From positions 21,662,723-21,726,722 of the forward strand of contig CM070728.1 of NCBI GenBank assembly GCA_036346275.1: a stretch of 64,000 nt of DNA. Reading direction: 5' to 3'. The notes under the pieces were generated by a model that made no database searches, was not told the origin of the DNA, and saw only the letters and a list, made by a program, of their open reading frames with translations. Shown here piece by piece: positions 33,964 to 45,100 of this stretch. This DNA is from Otatea glauca (taxonomy: Eukaryota > Streptophyta > Magnoliopsida > Poales > Poaceae). Position 1 is the stretch's first letter. The number at the start of each line of letters is the position of its first letter. Position numbers and translations under genes: made by a program.

Positions 33964-34898
33964 CAGGGTTTAAAAAGCCGACGAAAACCGGTCGGTTTTC
34001 GCGAAAACCGGCCGTGCCGAGCCGGTTCGGCAAGTAAAACCGTTCGGAAAACCGTTCAGATGAATAGTAAATTTAAAAAATTTGATGAAATTTCGCAAAA
34101 ATGTCAAAAAATTTGAAATTTTTTGTGCGGTCCTGAGGCCATCCCAATGATTGTATAAAATTTTCAGATTATTATCGATACGTACATTTTAAAAATTCGA
34201 CAAATGATATCACAATATATGCTCTTTAGTTTTTATTTTCTAGGAGCACAAAATGAAGTCTAATATTTCTTAAACTTTTTTGTGATGTTATAACTTATTT
34301 ACAATGATTATGTAAAATTTTCAGAAGATGATCAGATATGTGTATTTTTTAAAAATTCTGAAAGTGATATTATCATTGTATATGCTCTTCTATTTTTGAT
34401 TTTATATAGGTACTAAATGAAGTCTAATATTTTTTAAAATTTTATTGCATAATAATTTGGAACTATTTATGGTTACATTAAATTTTCAGAATATAAAAAA
34501 TCTTTTAAATATTTATAAAAATCTGACAATATCTTTGTTCCTTTTCCTTAATTGCTGTTTTGGATTTTTTAGAAGTAACAAATGATTTCAAAAATTATTT
34601 AAATTTCTCTGAGGTGTTTTATAGATTAATTGGGATTTTGTGTAATTTTTTCAAATTTTTTGCATTTTTTTTTCAATTTTTCCTTTCATTTCTACCATTT
34701 TTCCTTCTGTCGTCGGTTTTCGACGAAAACCGACCGGTTTTCGAGCTTTTCGACCGGTTTTCATTTTTTTAATTGGTTTGACCACCGGTTTGACTTTCGC
34801 AAACCGATCGGTTTTTACCGAATTTCGACCGGTTTTCGCGAAAAACCGGTGCCGAGCAATTCTCGAAATTCAGTTCGAAAACGAAATTGTTAACTCTG
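33964..34898. mobile_element. Non-autonomous hAT element, 935 bp
   Basis: It is flanked by a perfect 8-bp duplication CTCCTTGT (33956-33963 and 34899-34906), the size made by hAT transposases. Ends are CAGGGTTTAAAA and, reversed, CAGAGTTAAC. Near each end are clustered palindromes such as GAAAACCGGTCGGTTTTCG. The interior is AT-rich with no transposase. Confidence 0.9.
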
Positions 34899-34906
34899 CT
34901 CCTTGT

Positions 34907-36020
34907 TGCAATTAGAGATATATGGAACATGTGGTCACTTATGTGATCCACCTCATCATAGGAACCATTAGAGCATGTAGTTCTGTCGTTGGAGTATTTT
35001 CCATCGGTAATGTTTTTAGATGGAATGAAGTTGTCTCTATTTCCCTAGAGCATTACTAGAGTCTTATCGGAAGCCTCGTTTGGCATATGAGTTTTGTCCT
35101 ATCATGTAAAATTGAACTGTTTTTCATGAAATTCCCACGTTCTAAATAGGGTCTTTTGGAGTCAGTATAATAACCTTTAAGTGCATAATAGGAAATTGTA
35201 CAAACATGCGATACATGAATTTGTATGTGTGTAAATCTTGTGATTTAGTTCTGTTCATATACCGGCTATTGGGAGAACAAGATCAGTTGATCCCTATGGA
35301 CAGGGATGGATCCAACGTGAGGGCTAGTTCCCACCCTCTACCGGTGCCCATCGTCCATGGATATATGCTCGACTTGGGGAAAATGGGGATTGGGAAGAAG
35401 CCAGGGTTGCTAGTCTGATGGTGCCCTCGGTGGGAGAGGAAGCGGCGTCAATGCAATTGCTGGCGGCGGAGAACGGGATGTTGAGGCTAGCGTACCGTCG
35501 ACAGAGGGGAGGGAGGCTTTGGTGGTGGAGCCATCTGCCGTGGCGACAGCCGTCGGTGGGGCAAGAGGAGAGGCAACGGTGACTACAGTCTCGTCTCTCA
35601 TGGCAGCAGGGCTTCGAGGTCGAACAATGGCGGTGGTTAGGGATTGGGAATGGCCGATTGGGGTATAATACGTATATTAAGCTGGTGGGATTCCGGCCTC
35701 TGCACGTGAGCCATGTCATTTTCAGCTGACGTGCTCGCTCCGCTCCGCGCCGCGCCGTGTCGCCTGTTTATTCACACGTGAATACGGCTTAAGCAATTGT
35801 TCTCCCCATCAAACACAAACGAACGCGCGGCGCAGCGAGAACGCACGTCGCTGCGACGCCTGTGGCCCGGGTTCAAGCCCATCCGGCTGTGCGCGTTGCT
35901 CATCCCGCACCGATTTTTGCTGCGCGACATGTGCGCGACGCGTGGTTAAGGCGTGGTGCTGACTCGTGGCACCGGGTTTTTGGCGAAAAGACCCCAGAAG
36001 TTTCCGAAATTACATACATA
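34907..36020. other. Unassigned region with a GC-rich island
   Basis: AT-rich to about 35290, then GC-rich (35400-35960) with frames on both strands such as 35324-35719 minus. No conserved domain is recognised. Confidence 0.3.
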
Positions 36021-36029
36021 TCTTTTTTT

Positions 36030-36445
36030 GTAGAAAGGCCCTAAAAATTTTCGAAAATTGTTTTTTTTCACGTAGGCTTTTTGAAAATTCCGGAATTACG
36101 TCCGAACCGTCTTTTTTCAAGACCCCCTTGGAAATTTTCCGAATTACATCTAGTTCCGTTTTGGCGTCCGATTTTTTCTCTCGAAAAGACGCCCTAAAAA
36201 AATCTGGAACTTCTTTTTTTGAGCCCGAGCGATTTTCACCCACTCTAAAAATTCCCGAAAATCATTTTTTTCACACAGACCCTTCAAAAATTTCAGAATT
36301 ACGTTCGAGCCGTCTTTTTTTAGGAGTCCCCTTGAAAATTTTCCGAATTACATCTAGACCCGTTTTGGCGTCGAGTTTTTTTTTCCCGAAAAGATGTCCT
36401 AAAAAAATCTTGAACTTTTTTTTTTGAGCCACACGATTTTCACTC
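36030..36445. repeat. Two-copy direct repeat, unit about 205 bp
   Basis: Copies at about 36030-36243 and 36244-36445 share GAAATTTTCCGAATTACATC / GAAAATTTTCCGAATTACATC, GTTTTGGCGTC and a closing GATTTTCACYCAC. They diverge moderately from each other. The element type is unknown. Confidence 0.7.
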
Positions 36446-36839
36446 ACTAGACGCGTAACGGTTGGCGCGGCGTGCGCTGCGCCCACGCATCTAGTGGACT
36501 TGAGAAGAGTTCGACTAGGCTGTCTTTGCATTTGGGCTTTGGCTATTTGGGCCGACCATGCATCATCAAAGCAAGTGTCGAAGGACTAGTGCAGTCTGTT
36601 TGCACGAGCTTCGAGGACTGCAAACCAGTTAGTCCTTTCATATGCATGTCAACAACTTCAGACAAATTAACATATCAATTCATTTTATGTTTTTATAAAT
36701 TCAAGTATCTATTCACTAATAATAATATAAATTTACATTGCATAAGACTATATTTATCTTATGACATCGTCTCTGTCTACTAATGTATACCTTATATTAT
36801 ACCGGAGAGAATCAGAGGCTCCTCAGCCACACCACATCA

Positions 36840-37450
36840 CCATTTCCTCGAAAAGGTCCTCCGAAAAATTTGAAATTACATTTAGGTTCTTCCATCGGTT
36901 TTTAATAGAATGGGTCCGAAAAAATCGAAATTAAATTTAGGTCCCTCCACGGTTTACGTTTAGATCCTCCGGCGGTTTTTAATAAGATAGACAAAAAAAA
37001 AGAAATTATGTTTAGGTCCCAAGAAATTAATTTTTAGCAGACTGGATCCGGAAAAAAAAGAAATTAAGTTTAGATCTTTTCGCGGTTTTCTCCCAAAAAA
37101 CCAACAGATTCGTCGACGGTTTATAGCAATCCACAGATCCACCAACGGCTCCTAGCAACCCTTTTTTTTAAGAAAAATCAAGAAAACCAGAAATTACATT
37201 TAGGTCCCTCCATGGTTTTCTCCCAAATAAAACCCACGGATTCGCCGACAGTTTATAGCAATCCACATATTCGCCGACAGCTCCTAACAACCGTTTTTTT
37301 TAAACAAGAAAATCGAAATTACTCAAAAAAACGAAAATACGTTTAGATCCCTTTGTGGTTTTCTCCAAAACAAATTCGACAGATTCGCCCACGGCTCCTA
37401 ACAACCCATTTCTTTTAAAGAAAAACCAAAAAGACCAAAATTACGGAAGC
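36840..37450. repeat. Degenerate tandem repeat, about 100-130-bp units
   Basis: Repeated modules of GAAATTAAGTTTAGATCC, GCGGTTTTCTCCCAAA, GATTCGCCGACGG and TTATAGCAATCCACA, with CTCCTAGCAACC. Four or five copies. No coding potential; possibly the interior or subterminal part of an unidentified transposon. Confidence 0.6.
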
Positions 37451-38780
37451 ACATTTTTAAAAAATCCTCCTCAGAAAAAACAAAAATATGTTTATGTCCT
37501 CATACCTTTTTTTGGTAGGTAATCGTTGGACCAAGTTTCGCACTGTACAAAGAGGACCCGTGGTGCCACAAATTCGCCGATGACTAGCACATTTTTGAAA
37601 AACAAAACCCAGAAAAACGAATCCCCATTTACGTCCTCATACCTTGTTTTAGAAATATCCATCGGGCCAAACTTCGGAAAGCGCAGCGTCGCACGACCAG
37701 TGTGACCCTGGCTACATTTTTTTTTCCAGAAATAACCGTCGAACCAAAATTTGCACAACACAACGTCGCACGACCAAATTTTGCACGGTACAGAGTAGCA
37801 CACGACCCTGGCTAGTAATTCTTAAGTTTCAAGAACAATGTTCTTTCAGAAAGCATGACTAGATTTCGTTTGGAATACGAGAAAAGTTTTTCTAGGATCC
37901 TGTAATGATTGAATTTTATTTAGTTGTTCAATTAAAATTTTCTTGCGTGGCAAACGTGTCATGTCCGTTGAGCATGAAATGGCCGAAACTTCTGCGACGT
38001 GCCGGCATGGCACGGGCTCAGTAGGTTTTGGGTCACGGTGTGTTGTGCCTGCTCAACATGAATGTCTCATCATGGTGCAGGCCTAACTCATCTCTGGAGA
38101 GGCTCAGGGCTACGTGTGTCATCGTCGTGTCATGCTGGCTTAGACTCTGCTAGGCATGTAGAGTCATAGATATCGTCACCGTCAATCCGTCTCCGTAGAC
38201 GACATCAAGGATGAGAAGCGAGCATCGAACACCGACGAGAACCTGATACACATAAGTTTTTTGGGGGTAAAAGAACTAATTTTTATTTATTTATTAGGTA
38301 TAGATACAAAATTACTGCATCGTTAAAAACTTTACACCCTAGATGGGAGTTTCCCTGGTAAGAACAAAAGGTACAATAACAATATGTATATATGCTAGCT
38401 ACTTCTCAATGTCGAGATCGTTCATGCATTCCATATTAGTGTACGTCTAATATGATGACGTCAATGGGCTCGTGAGGCAAGTGGGAAGGCGATCGTGCAC
38501 AACATCGTGGGCGCGCTTAGCAAGCAACACGACGGAGCGTCGGCTCAGTGCACAAGCTCGGTATCGGTGAGCGTGTACTCCCTAATCTCTATTCTCACCT
38601 TTTAGTATCTCGATTTCCCTTTTTTTTTCTTTAAATACGAGGACCGCAACGACGTCGACCGTAGGGCAAACCAAAACATGCCGTAGTGTCATGACAGGAC
38701 ACCTGTTGTGTGTCGTGCCTGCTTCGTGCTATGTCAGTCCAAGTATGACCTATACAAGTGTACCGTGTCGCATATCGTGC
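37451..38780. other. Unassigned sequence upstream of TAF10
   Basis: It contains further fragments like the preceding repeat (for example TTTATGTCCTCATACC at 37493 and TTTACGTCCTCATACC at 37628). Nothing else is recognised. Confidence 0.35.
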
Positions 38781-38789
38781 CTGACCTTA

Positions 38790-39178
38790 AGGCTTGGCAC
38801 GACCTTACCCTTATGCCATGTCTGCTCAGCCCACGCACATGTGTACGAACCATATCACGGGCCTGTTAAAAAAACCGGCCCGTTTAAACCCGATTCGTCC
38901 CAAACTTGTTACAAAAGGGCCGGATTCGGCCCGCCGTCCCTCCCCCCCCCTCCCGGGCCTCCGGCAACCCCTTCTGGAATCTGCCATCGCCCTCACCTGC
39001 CTGCCGCTGCCGCTTCCAAACAAAGCGACGGTGATCTCCTCCCCCATCCATCCATCCTTCCAGGCTAACGCTCCCTCGGTGAGTGATATTCTTTGTCTTT
39101 CCACCAAGGGATCCGTGCGATTTTACCCTAGGTTCTTGACCCACTCGCGCTCGTCAGGCGAAGGCGGCGGACGGGAGG
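38790..39178 (+). promoter_or_regulatory. TAF10: TAF10 promoter and 5' UTR
   Basis: The region just before the TAF10 start turns GC-rich and holds several GGCCC/GGGCC elements (CCGGCCCG at 38875, GGGCCGGATTCGGCCCG near 38920). Such motifs are common in promoters of plant housekeeping genes. There is no clear TATA box, as expected for a general transcription factor gene. An in-frame TGA at 39137 bounds the coding start. Confidence 0.5.
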
Positions 39179-42100
39179 ATGATGGGAAGCAACAGCGGTG
39201 GCGGCGGGATGGTTCCGAGCATGGGCGGTCCCATGGGGGCTGCCGGCGACGGGCGGCACGACGACGAGGCCGCCCTCACTGAGTTCCTCTCCTCCCTCAT
39301 GGACTACACCCCCACGGTACGGTAACACATTCTTGCCCTAATACCCTCTCTTCGGCCGATTTCCGAGTTCTGTGTTTGATTCGGTAGCGCGGCAGATTCC
39401 GGACGAGCTGGTGGAGCACTACCTGGGCCGCAGCGGCTTCCACTGCCCTGACCTACGCTTGTAAGTACTATCTCTCTCCCAAGAACACTCCTCTCCCCCA
39501 GGTTGGCTGAATTGACGGTTAATATGAGACTTATTCGCTGCCCTGGAATATCATTGAAAGCGAGCTCGAACTGAGTTTGTATGATCTCTTGTACACATGT
39601 TGACAATCTGATGGAACCACTTAGGCCCTGTTTGGATGAGTGGTAATTCTTGGGAGGTTTTGGGATTTAGTTCGAATTTGAACTAGATCCTAAAACATTC
39701 TAATGAAATACCCCTAATCCAAACCCCCCCTTAGGGTTGTTTGTACCGCTTTGCTAGTTGCTACTCTAGTGGGGGGGGGGGGGGGTGGGGGGGGGATTCT
39801 GTTGTCTCTCCCTTCAACCTGGTGATTATTCGTCCACATGAATGACATGATTCCTTTTTGTTTTCTAATTTCTTTTTCTACAGAACGAGGCTGGTTGCTG
39901 TAGCCACTCAAAAGTTCATTTCAGATGTTGCAAGCGATTCTCTTCAGTATGTATATTTACAATCTCACTCTTTCTTTTCCCAACTCAATACAATTCGTCT
40001 GTGGAATTATATGTATGCATAAGGATGTGCAAGTAAATTTCTTTTCTTTGAGTTTATCAGATTTCAGTCTAAATCTATGTCCCTGATGGTGTATGGTATT
40101 CTTGCATACCTTTTCATGTATGATTAATGGAATGATATAAAGTCATCCTCTTGTGGCTTGTCAGAACATTTTACGCCCCTTCTTATCCGTTAAGTTGTGT
40201 TTAGGATAGTCACAACTTTTCCAGTCTTCCCAATTGCTATCCTTTATGTTCTTCTCCCCAAAAAATTTGACACATGTCACTGCAAAGCTAATGATATTTT
40301 TACTATGTGCTGTGCCGCTCTTGCAAACTACCCATGCCATAATAGTGATGGATTTTTAGTCCTTTTGATGTTGTATGTACAAAAAGAAAAGATCTTCTCA
40401 TGTTTTATTAAGAATCCATTATATTCTGGTAGCGTTTCCCCTAACTAATATAGTCCAACCTCTCTTGAAATATTCTATGTCTTCCCAGGGTTTCAGAAAC
40501 CCACTCCTATCTTTTGATCAGCACCAGTTCTGCGTCCTCCCCTTTACTTGATAAACTACATTACCGCCCCCCTTCTCCCTGACTTCTTGGTAAGGTTGAG
40601 TGGTCCAGAGCTTGTTGCAATTTGGTGCTGAACAATGGTGGACCCAAGACAAAAATTTAGGTGCTAAACCAGTAATGAGACAATACTAAAATCAGACAAA
40701 ACAATCCAAACAAAGTAGAACCATTTACTGATTATTGTGATCGAAAAGCATACATAATTATAAGAGAAACATAGTGAAAATGTGAAATACAACGAAGGTA
40801 GTACCTCGATAATGCCATAATGGTTAGCACGTTCCCAAAAACCCATAAATATGTGTAAATAGCTACCTGTACATCAAGATTAGCGAAGTTAGTGATGCAA
40901 TTGTAAATTTTGATTTGCAAATAGGTATAAGTATTGAGAAAAGAATGCAACATACCACTAAGAAGTAGCATTAAGCAGTACGAGTACGAGGCAATGTCAT
41001 TCTACGTTTCTTCATGGCTTGGAAGCGTTTTATGATTTTATCATCATCAAGGCTTCTAAATATCTCTCGCTCAGTGTAGCACATCATTAAGTCACTGAAC
41101 CACTCACCTGCTACTCTGTTGCGCACATCTGTCTTAATAATATTCATTGCTGAAAAGGCTCTTTTCTACCGATGCCATTGCCACTAGAAGGATTAATGTT
41201 AGCTCGATGAGGCGATAGACTAATGGAAAGGTTCCCCCCCCCCCCCTGTTTCAACCATCTTTTGAGCTAGCTTTGCAATATCACTACATCAATGAAATTC
41301 TTCACTTCTCCTGATGTTGAGAATAAATGTTTGAAGTTGATTTCTTAATCACAAACGGTCAGCCATGGTGAAGTCATCAGCATATGTCTCAGCAAGCCGA
41401 ACAAGCTTATCTACATCAAACTTGGAGAAAGAGTTTCTTGGATCAAGACAAGACATGCATACTAGCAACTCTGTAGAAACTTCACTGAACCGATGGTTCA
41501 TCTATGATGTAATGGCATCAATAGCATCAGTGAAAATCTCAACATGGTAATAATGAAAGTGAGTCATCGTATGCTCTCTACGTGCAGATTTACCTCTAAC
41601 TGGTATGAGCTCTTCCATATTTGGCACATGGATCTCATTTGCTTCACAAAAGGTTTTGATTTCTTGAAACAATGGTTCCCATCCATTGCCCCTCATGTCT
41701 TGTAAGCGCACTTTCACATTTACAAGCAAACCCTGGCTTCAACAATGTTGATCCCCCCCTTTGCAAAGCAAGTTATAGCTCATTTGTAATGCTCAATAAT
41801 TCTATCAACAAATGCAAGATGAATACACATTCAAAGCTTTCCATCTTTTGTATCAAATCTAATGCTCCACCATAACTTGATGGTTGACAAGTATTTTCAG
41901 ACACCATCTCTAGTACGCCCAATACCGCCTCCCACATTTGGAAAATACGAAGCAAGGTTTTAAGATGTTAGCCCCATCTAGTGTCTGAAGGTCTATCTAG
42001 GCTTATTTCTTGAAGCAACCTTGTTCCAGTGATAGCTTTACCATTCTCCAACTTATCCAATAGTACATTTCATCCCTTCTCTTGCAAGATGCATTCAATA

Positions 42101-45100
42101 TGGTCACTATCAAGGGAACATAGTTGAAGAAATCAACAATAGTTTTATTGCAACTTGCAACAGTCACAACTACTAATTGAGTCTTGACCTTCTTCTACCT
42201 CCCGTCTTTCCTTTTTTCTTCTCCTTCTACCTCTAACTCCAATCTTCTTGGCTTTCATGGCGTGGTGGCGCCCACTGTGGGCTGGGGGTGCTAGGGGGGT
42301 ACCCATGGTTTTGTTGGGGGTAGGGTGTGCCCTAGACCCCCTTGACCAGCTGTTGGGTCTGCCACTGGTGCTGAATCTCGGGGAATGGCCGGTTCAGCTG
42401 CTTCCCACCTCCCAAGCTCTTACTCCCTATCCTCCTGACCAAGTCATGGAACCGAACATGACATCTTAATTCCTAACTGTATAACAAACTAGGCTAAGTA
42501 GTTTGATTGCAATATGTGTTTTGCTAGTCTAAAAATTTTTTATTGCACTGATGAGATAGGAGAAATTAATTACAATGTTGGCTTGATCTTTGTATATTTA
42601 AAGTCAAGCTGTTTTTGGTGCGGGTATATCATAACTCATAACAATTGCACTCTACCTTGCACACTAATATGATATTACGTATTTACATGATTCTTCCCCT
42701 TAAACTAGGCACTGCAAAGCCAGGGTAGCAGCACCTATCAAAGACAACAAGAGCAAACAACCGAAGGTGATTTTACTTCATAGTTGTACTTTCATGTTGC
42801 TCCTAGCATGGAATCTTGCATACCATCCTTACTGCTTGCTGATAACACGCTTTTATTGTTCTTCAGGATAAACGTCTTGTATTGACGATGGATGATCTTT
42901 CTAAAGCCTTGCGTGAGGTAAACCATTTTCCTATTACATCTGACCTTTATTTCTTATGCAGTAGCCCACCATTTGCTACCTATGTTCTCATGTTTGGAGT
43001 CTCACGTTATTTGGTTTGGACACAATAGCAATTAGCCAATTAATTTTATTAGGACTTGAACCACTGCACTGATAAACCCATTGAAATTCACTACGGTAGA
43101 ATGGCTTTAGTTAATCCTTTGAGACCAAGAGGATTGCTTGATGTTGCCATGTTGGTTTCCCGTTTCCCTAAAGGGCTAAACCAAATATGTCATATGGATT
43201 CAACGCTCCTAGATCCGCACAGCTCACCAAAATTTATAAGGACTAAATAATTAGCGGCAGCTAAGAACATCTTACCAGAGCAAAGGCATCAACATTACAT
43301 GAAATCAACATTTAAGCACAGCTGCACAGGCTTGGGATTGGCTGTACACTTACAGGTCTAATTGACAAATAATTTTTTGTAGTTCTCCTTCTATGAATGT
43401 TTTTGAGGCATGACCAATTCTAGCGGCAGTGATCGAATTATATATGGCTTGTATCTTCATAAGAGTTAACTACACGGATATCTTTTGTAATGGATATTGC
43501 GCAATGCATATAAGGCCGTAAATAAATTAAAAATTATTTTTTTCCCTCATTACTGGACTGATGAGACCATTGTCACTCTAATGAGCACAGCAAGGGAGGG
43601 GAATTTGAATGATACTAGAAAAGTAAAAAAAATCATGGCCTCCCAAGTAACGTGGGTAACAGTGCAATCACTAAAACTATGAAGGTGACCGTACGTTGCA
43701 ACGGAGTATGAGCAGAATATATACATATCATGAAACATTATCTCAAAACCGGACCAGTGCCCGTTCATTGAAACGGAATCCCAAAACTAACACAAGCATT
43801 AAGCTACATTTCAGTATTTAACTTTTACAAAATCATAGTCAATTCTAAACTTTAAATGCATCGACAAAAATTGAATGGAGTAACATATTGATTCAACAGG
43901 AGTTAAAATAAGACTACACTCGCGAAGTAACATGAATTGAAATAAGACTACACAAGCAGATAAATTGCTCCCTTATCGTTAATTATTCTATTCCGAGACA
44001 TGACCCTCTCTTGCAAGAGAGCTCATTTGACCCACCGACTGCCTAGAGTGTCAGTGCCTCTATTGTCATATAAGCACATAGCTTTCCAATGCTATTGGCA
44101 CAACCTAGCAATTACAATGAAAAAAGCTAGTGATAAACATTTTAAAGCATAATCTGATCATAGATGGAATAGCTACAATAGAATCTGAGTATGTTTTTAT
44201 AGACTGTCGTGCATTAGCAAACATGAGATAATGAAAATATTGTCAATTTAAAATTTAAAGCATACAAATACAAAAAACAGAAAAACTAATACAAGAACTA
44301 CTGCCAGCTAGAAATACGAAGATCCTAAGCTCCAGCTACACAAAACAGAAGTATGACAATTGTTTTCAAATGCAAGCTGATTCTAAGATGGAGGAATTTG
44401 CACAATGTTGAAAAGTTCAGATATGTGGTACTTTGGTTGTTGCCTTGTTCTTAGGACCAGGAATGTGTTCCTCATCATTAAAGTTTTATGCTGCAATAGT
44501 TATCATGCCGATGATTGAAAGAACATACCAATGGCTCAAGTAAAGCAACAGTAAATAACACAAAATTTGTTTGTATCTATTTAAATTACAAAATCACCCA
44601 TTAATTAGGAGGTCAATGACATCTGTCAAACAAAAAAATATGCAGTTTTGGTCGTTTTTTCCTTGCATAAGTAATTGATGTTCTCGGACTGCATACATTC
44701 AGAATAGCACAGCGGGAAGTAGATGATCCTCAAATTTCAGTACACGAATCATCCTTCCACTGAAAGTGAGAACCAAAAATATGCCTCCTGTTCAAAGGAC
44801 AGAGAATATTAATTAGTACAACAAAATTATGCAAGTACTATATCTCAACCAATCAGTCAATTCAATCACATAGGATGGATCTTGCATAACAACGACATTG
44901 CTATGAACCAAGATCATTAGCCGAAGCCCTCACCTGGCTGCTGGCTCATCGCAATAGTCATTATTCCTCAACAAGATTTGCCCACCGTGCAGACCAATCT
45001 GCAACCAAAACAATTGAAGTCCTACACAAGTCAAAGTCGATTGCTTATCAGAAATTCACAAAATTTCTTGCTGAATACAACTTCAGTAAATTAGTTTACT

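Noticed and set aside
35324..35719. 131-codon minus-strand frame in a GC-rich island
   Set aside because: No conserved domain, and competing frames on the other strand.
39079..39131. Intron in the TAF10 5' UTR (GTGAGT to ACCCTAG)
   Set aside because: About 50 bp is too short for a usual plant intron, and nothing else supports it.
38794..39282. 162-codon plus-strand frame overlapping TAF10 exon 1
   Set aside because: It is out of frame with TAF10, has no domain features, and lies in GC-rich leader sequence.
42248..42469. Plus-strand 73-codon frame in TAF10 intron 3
   Set aside because: It crosses the hAT right end and its target duplication, so it is a chance frame.
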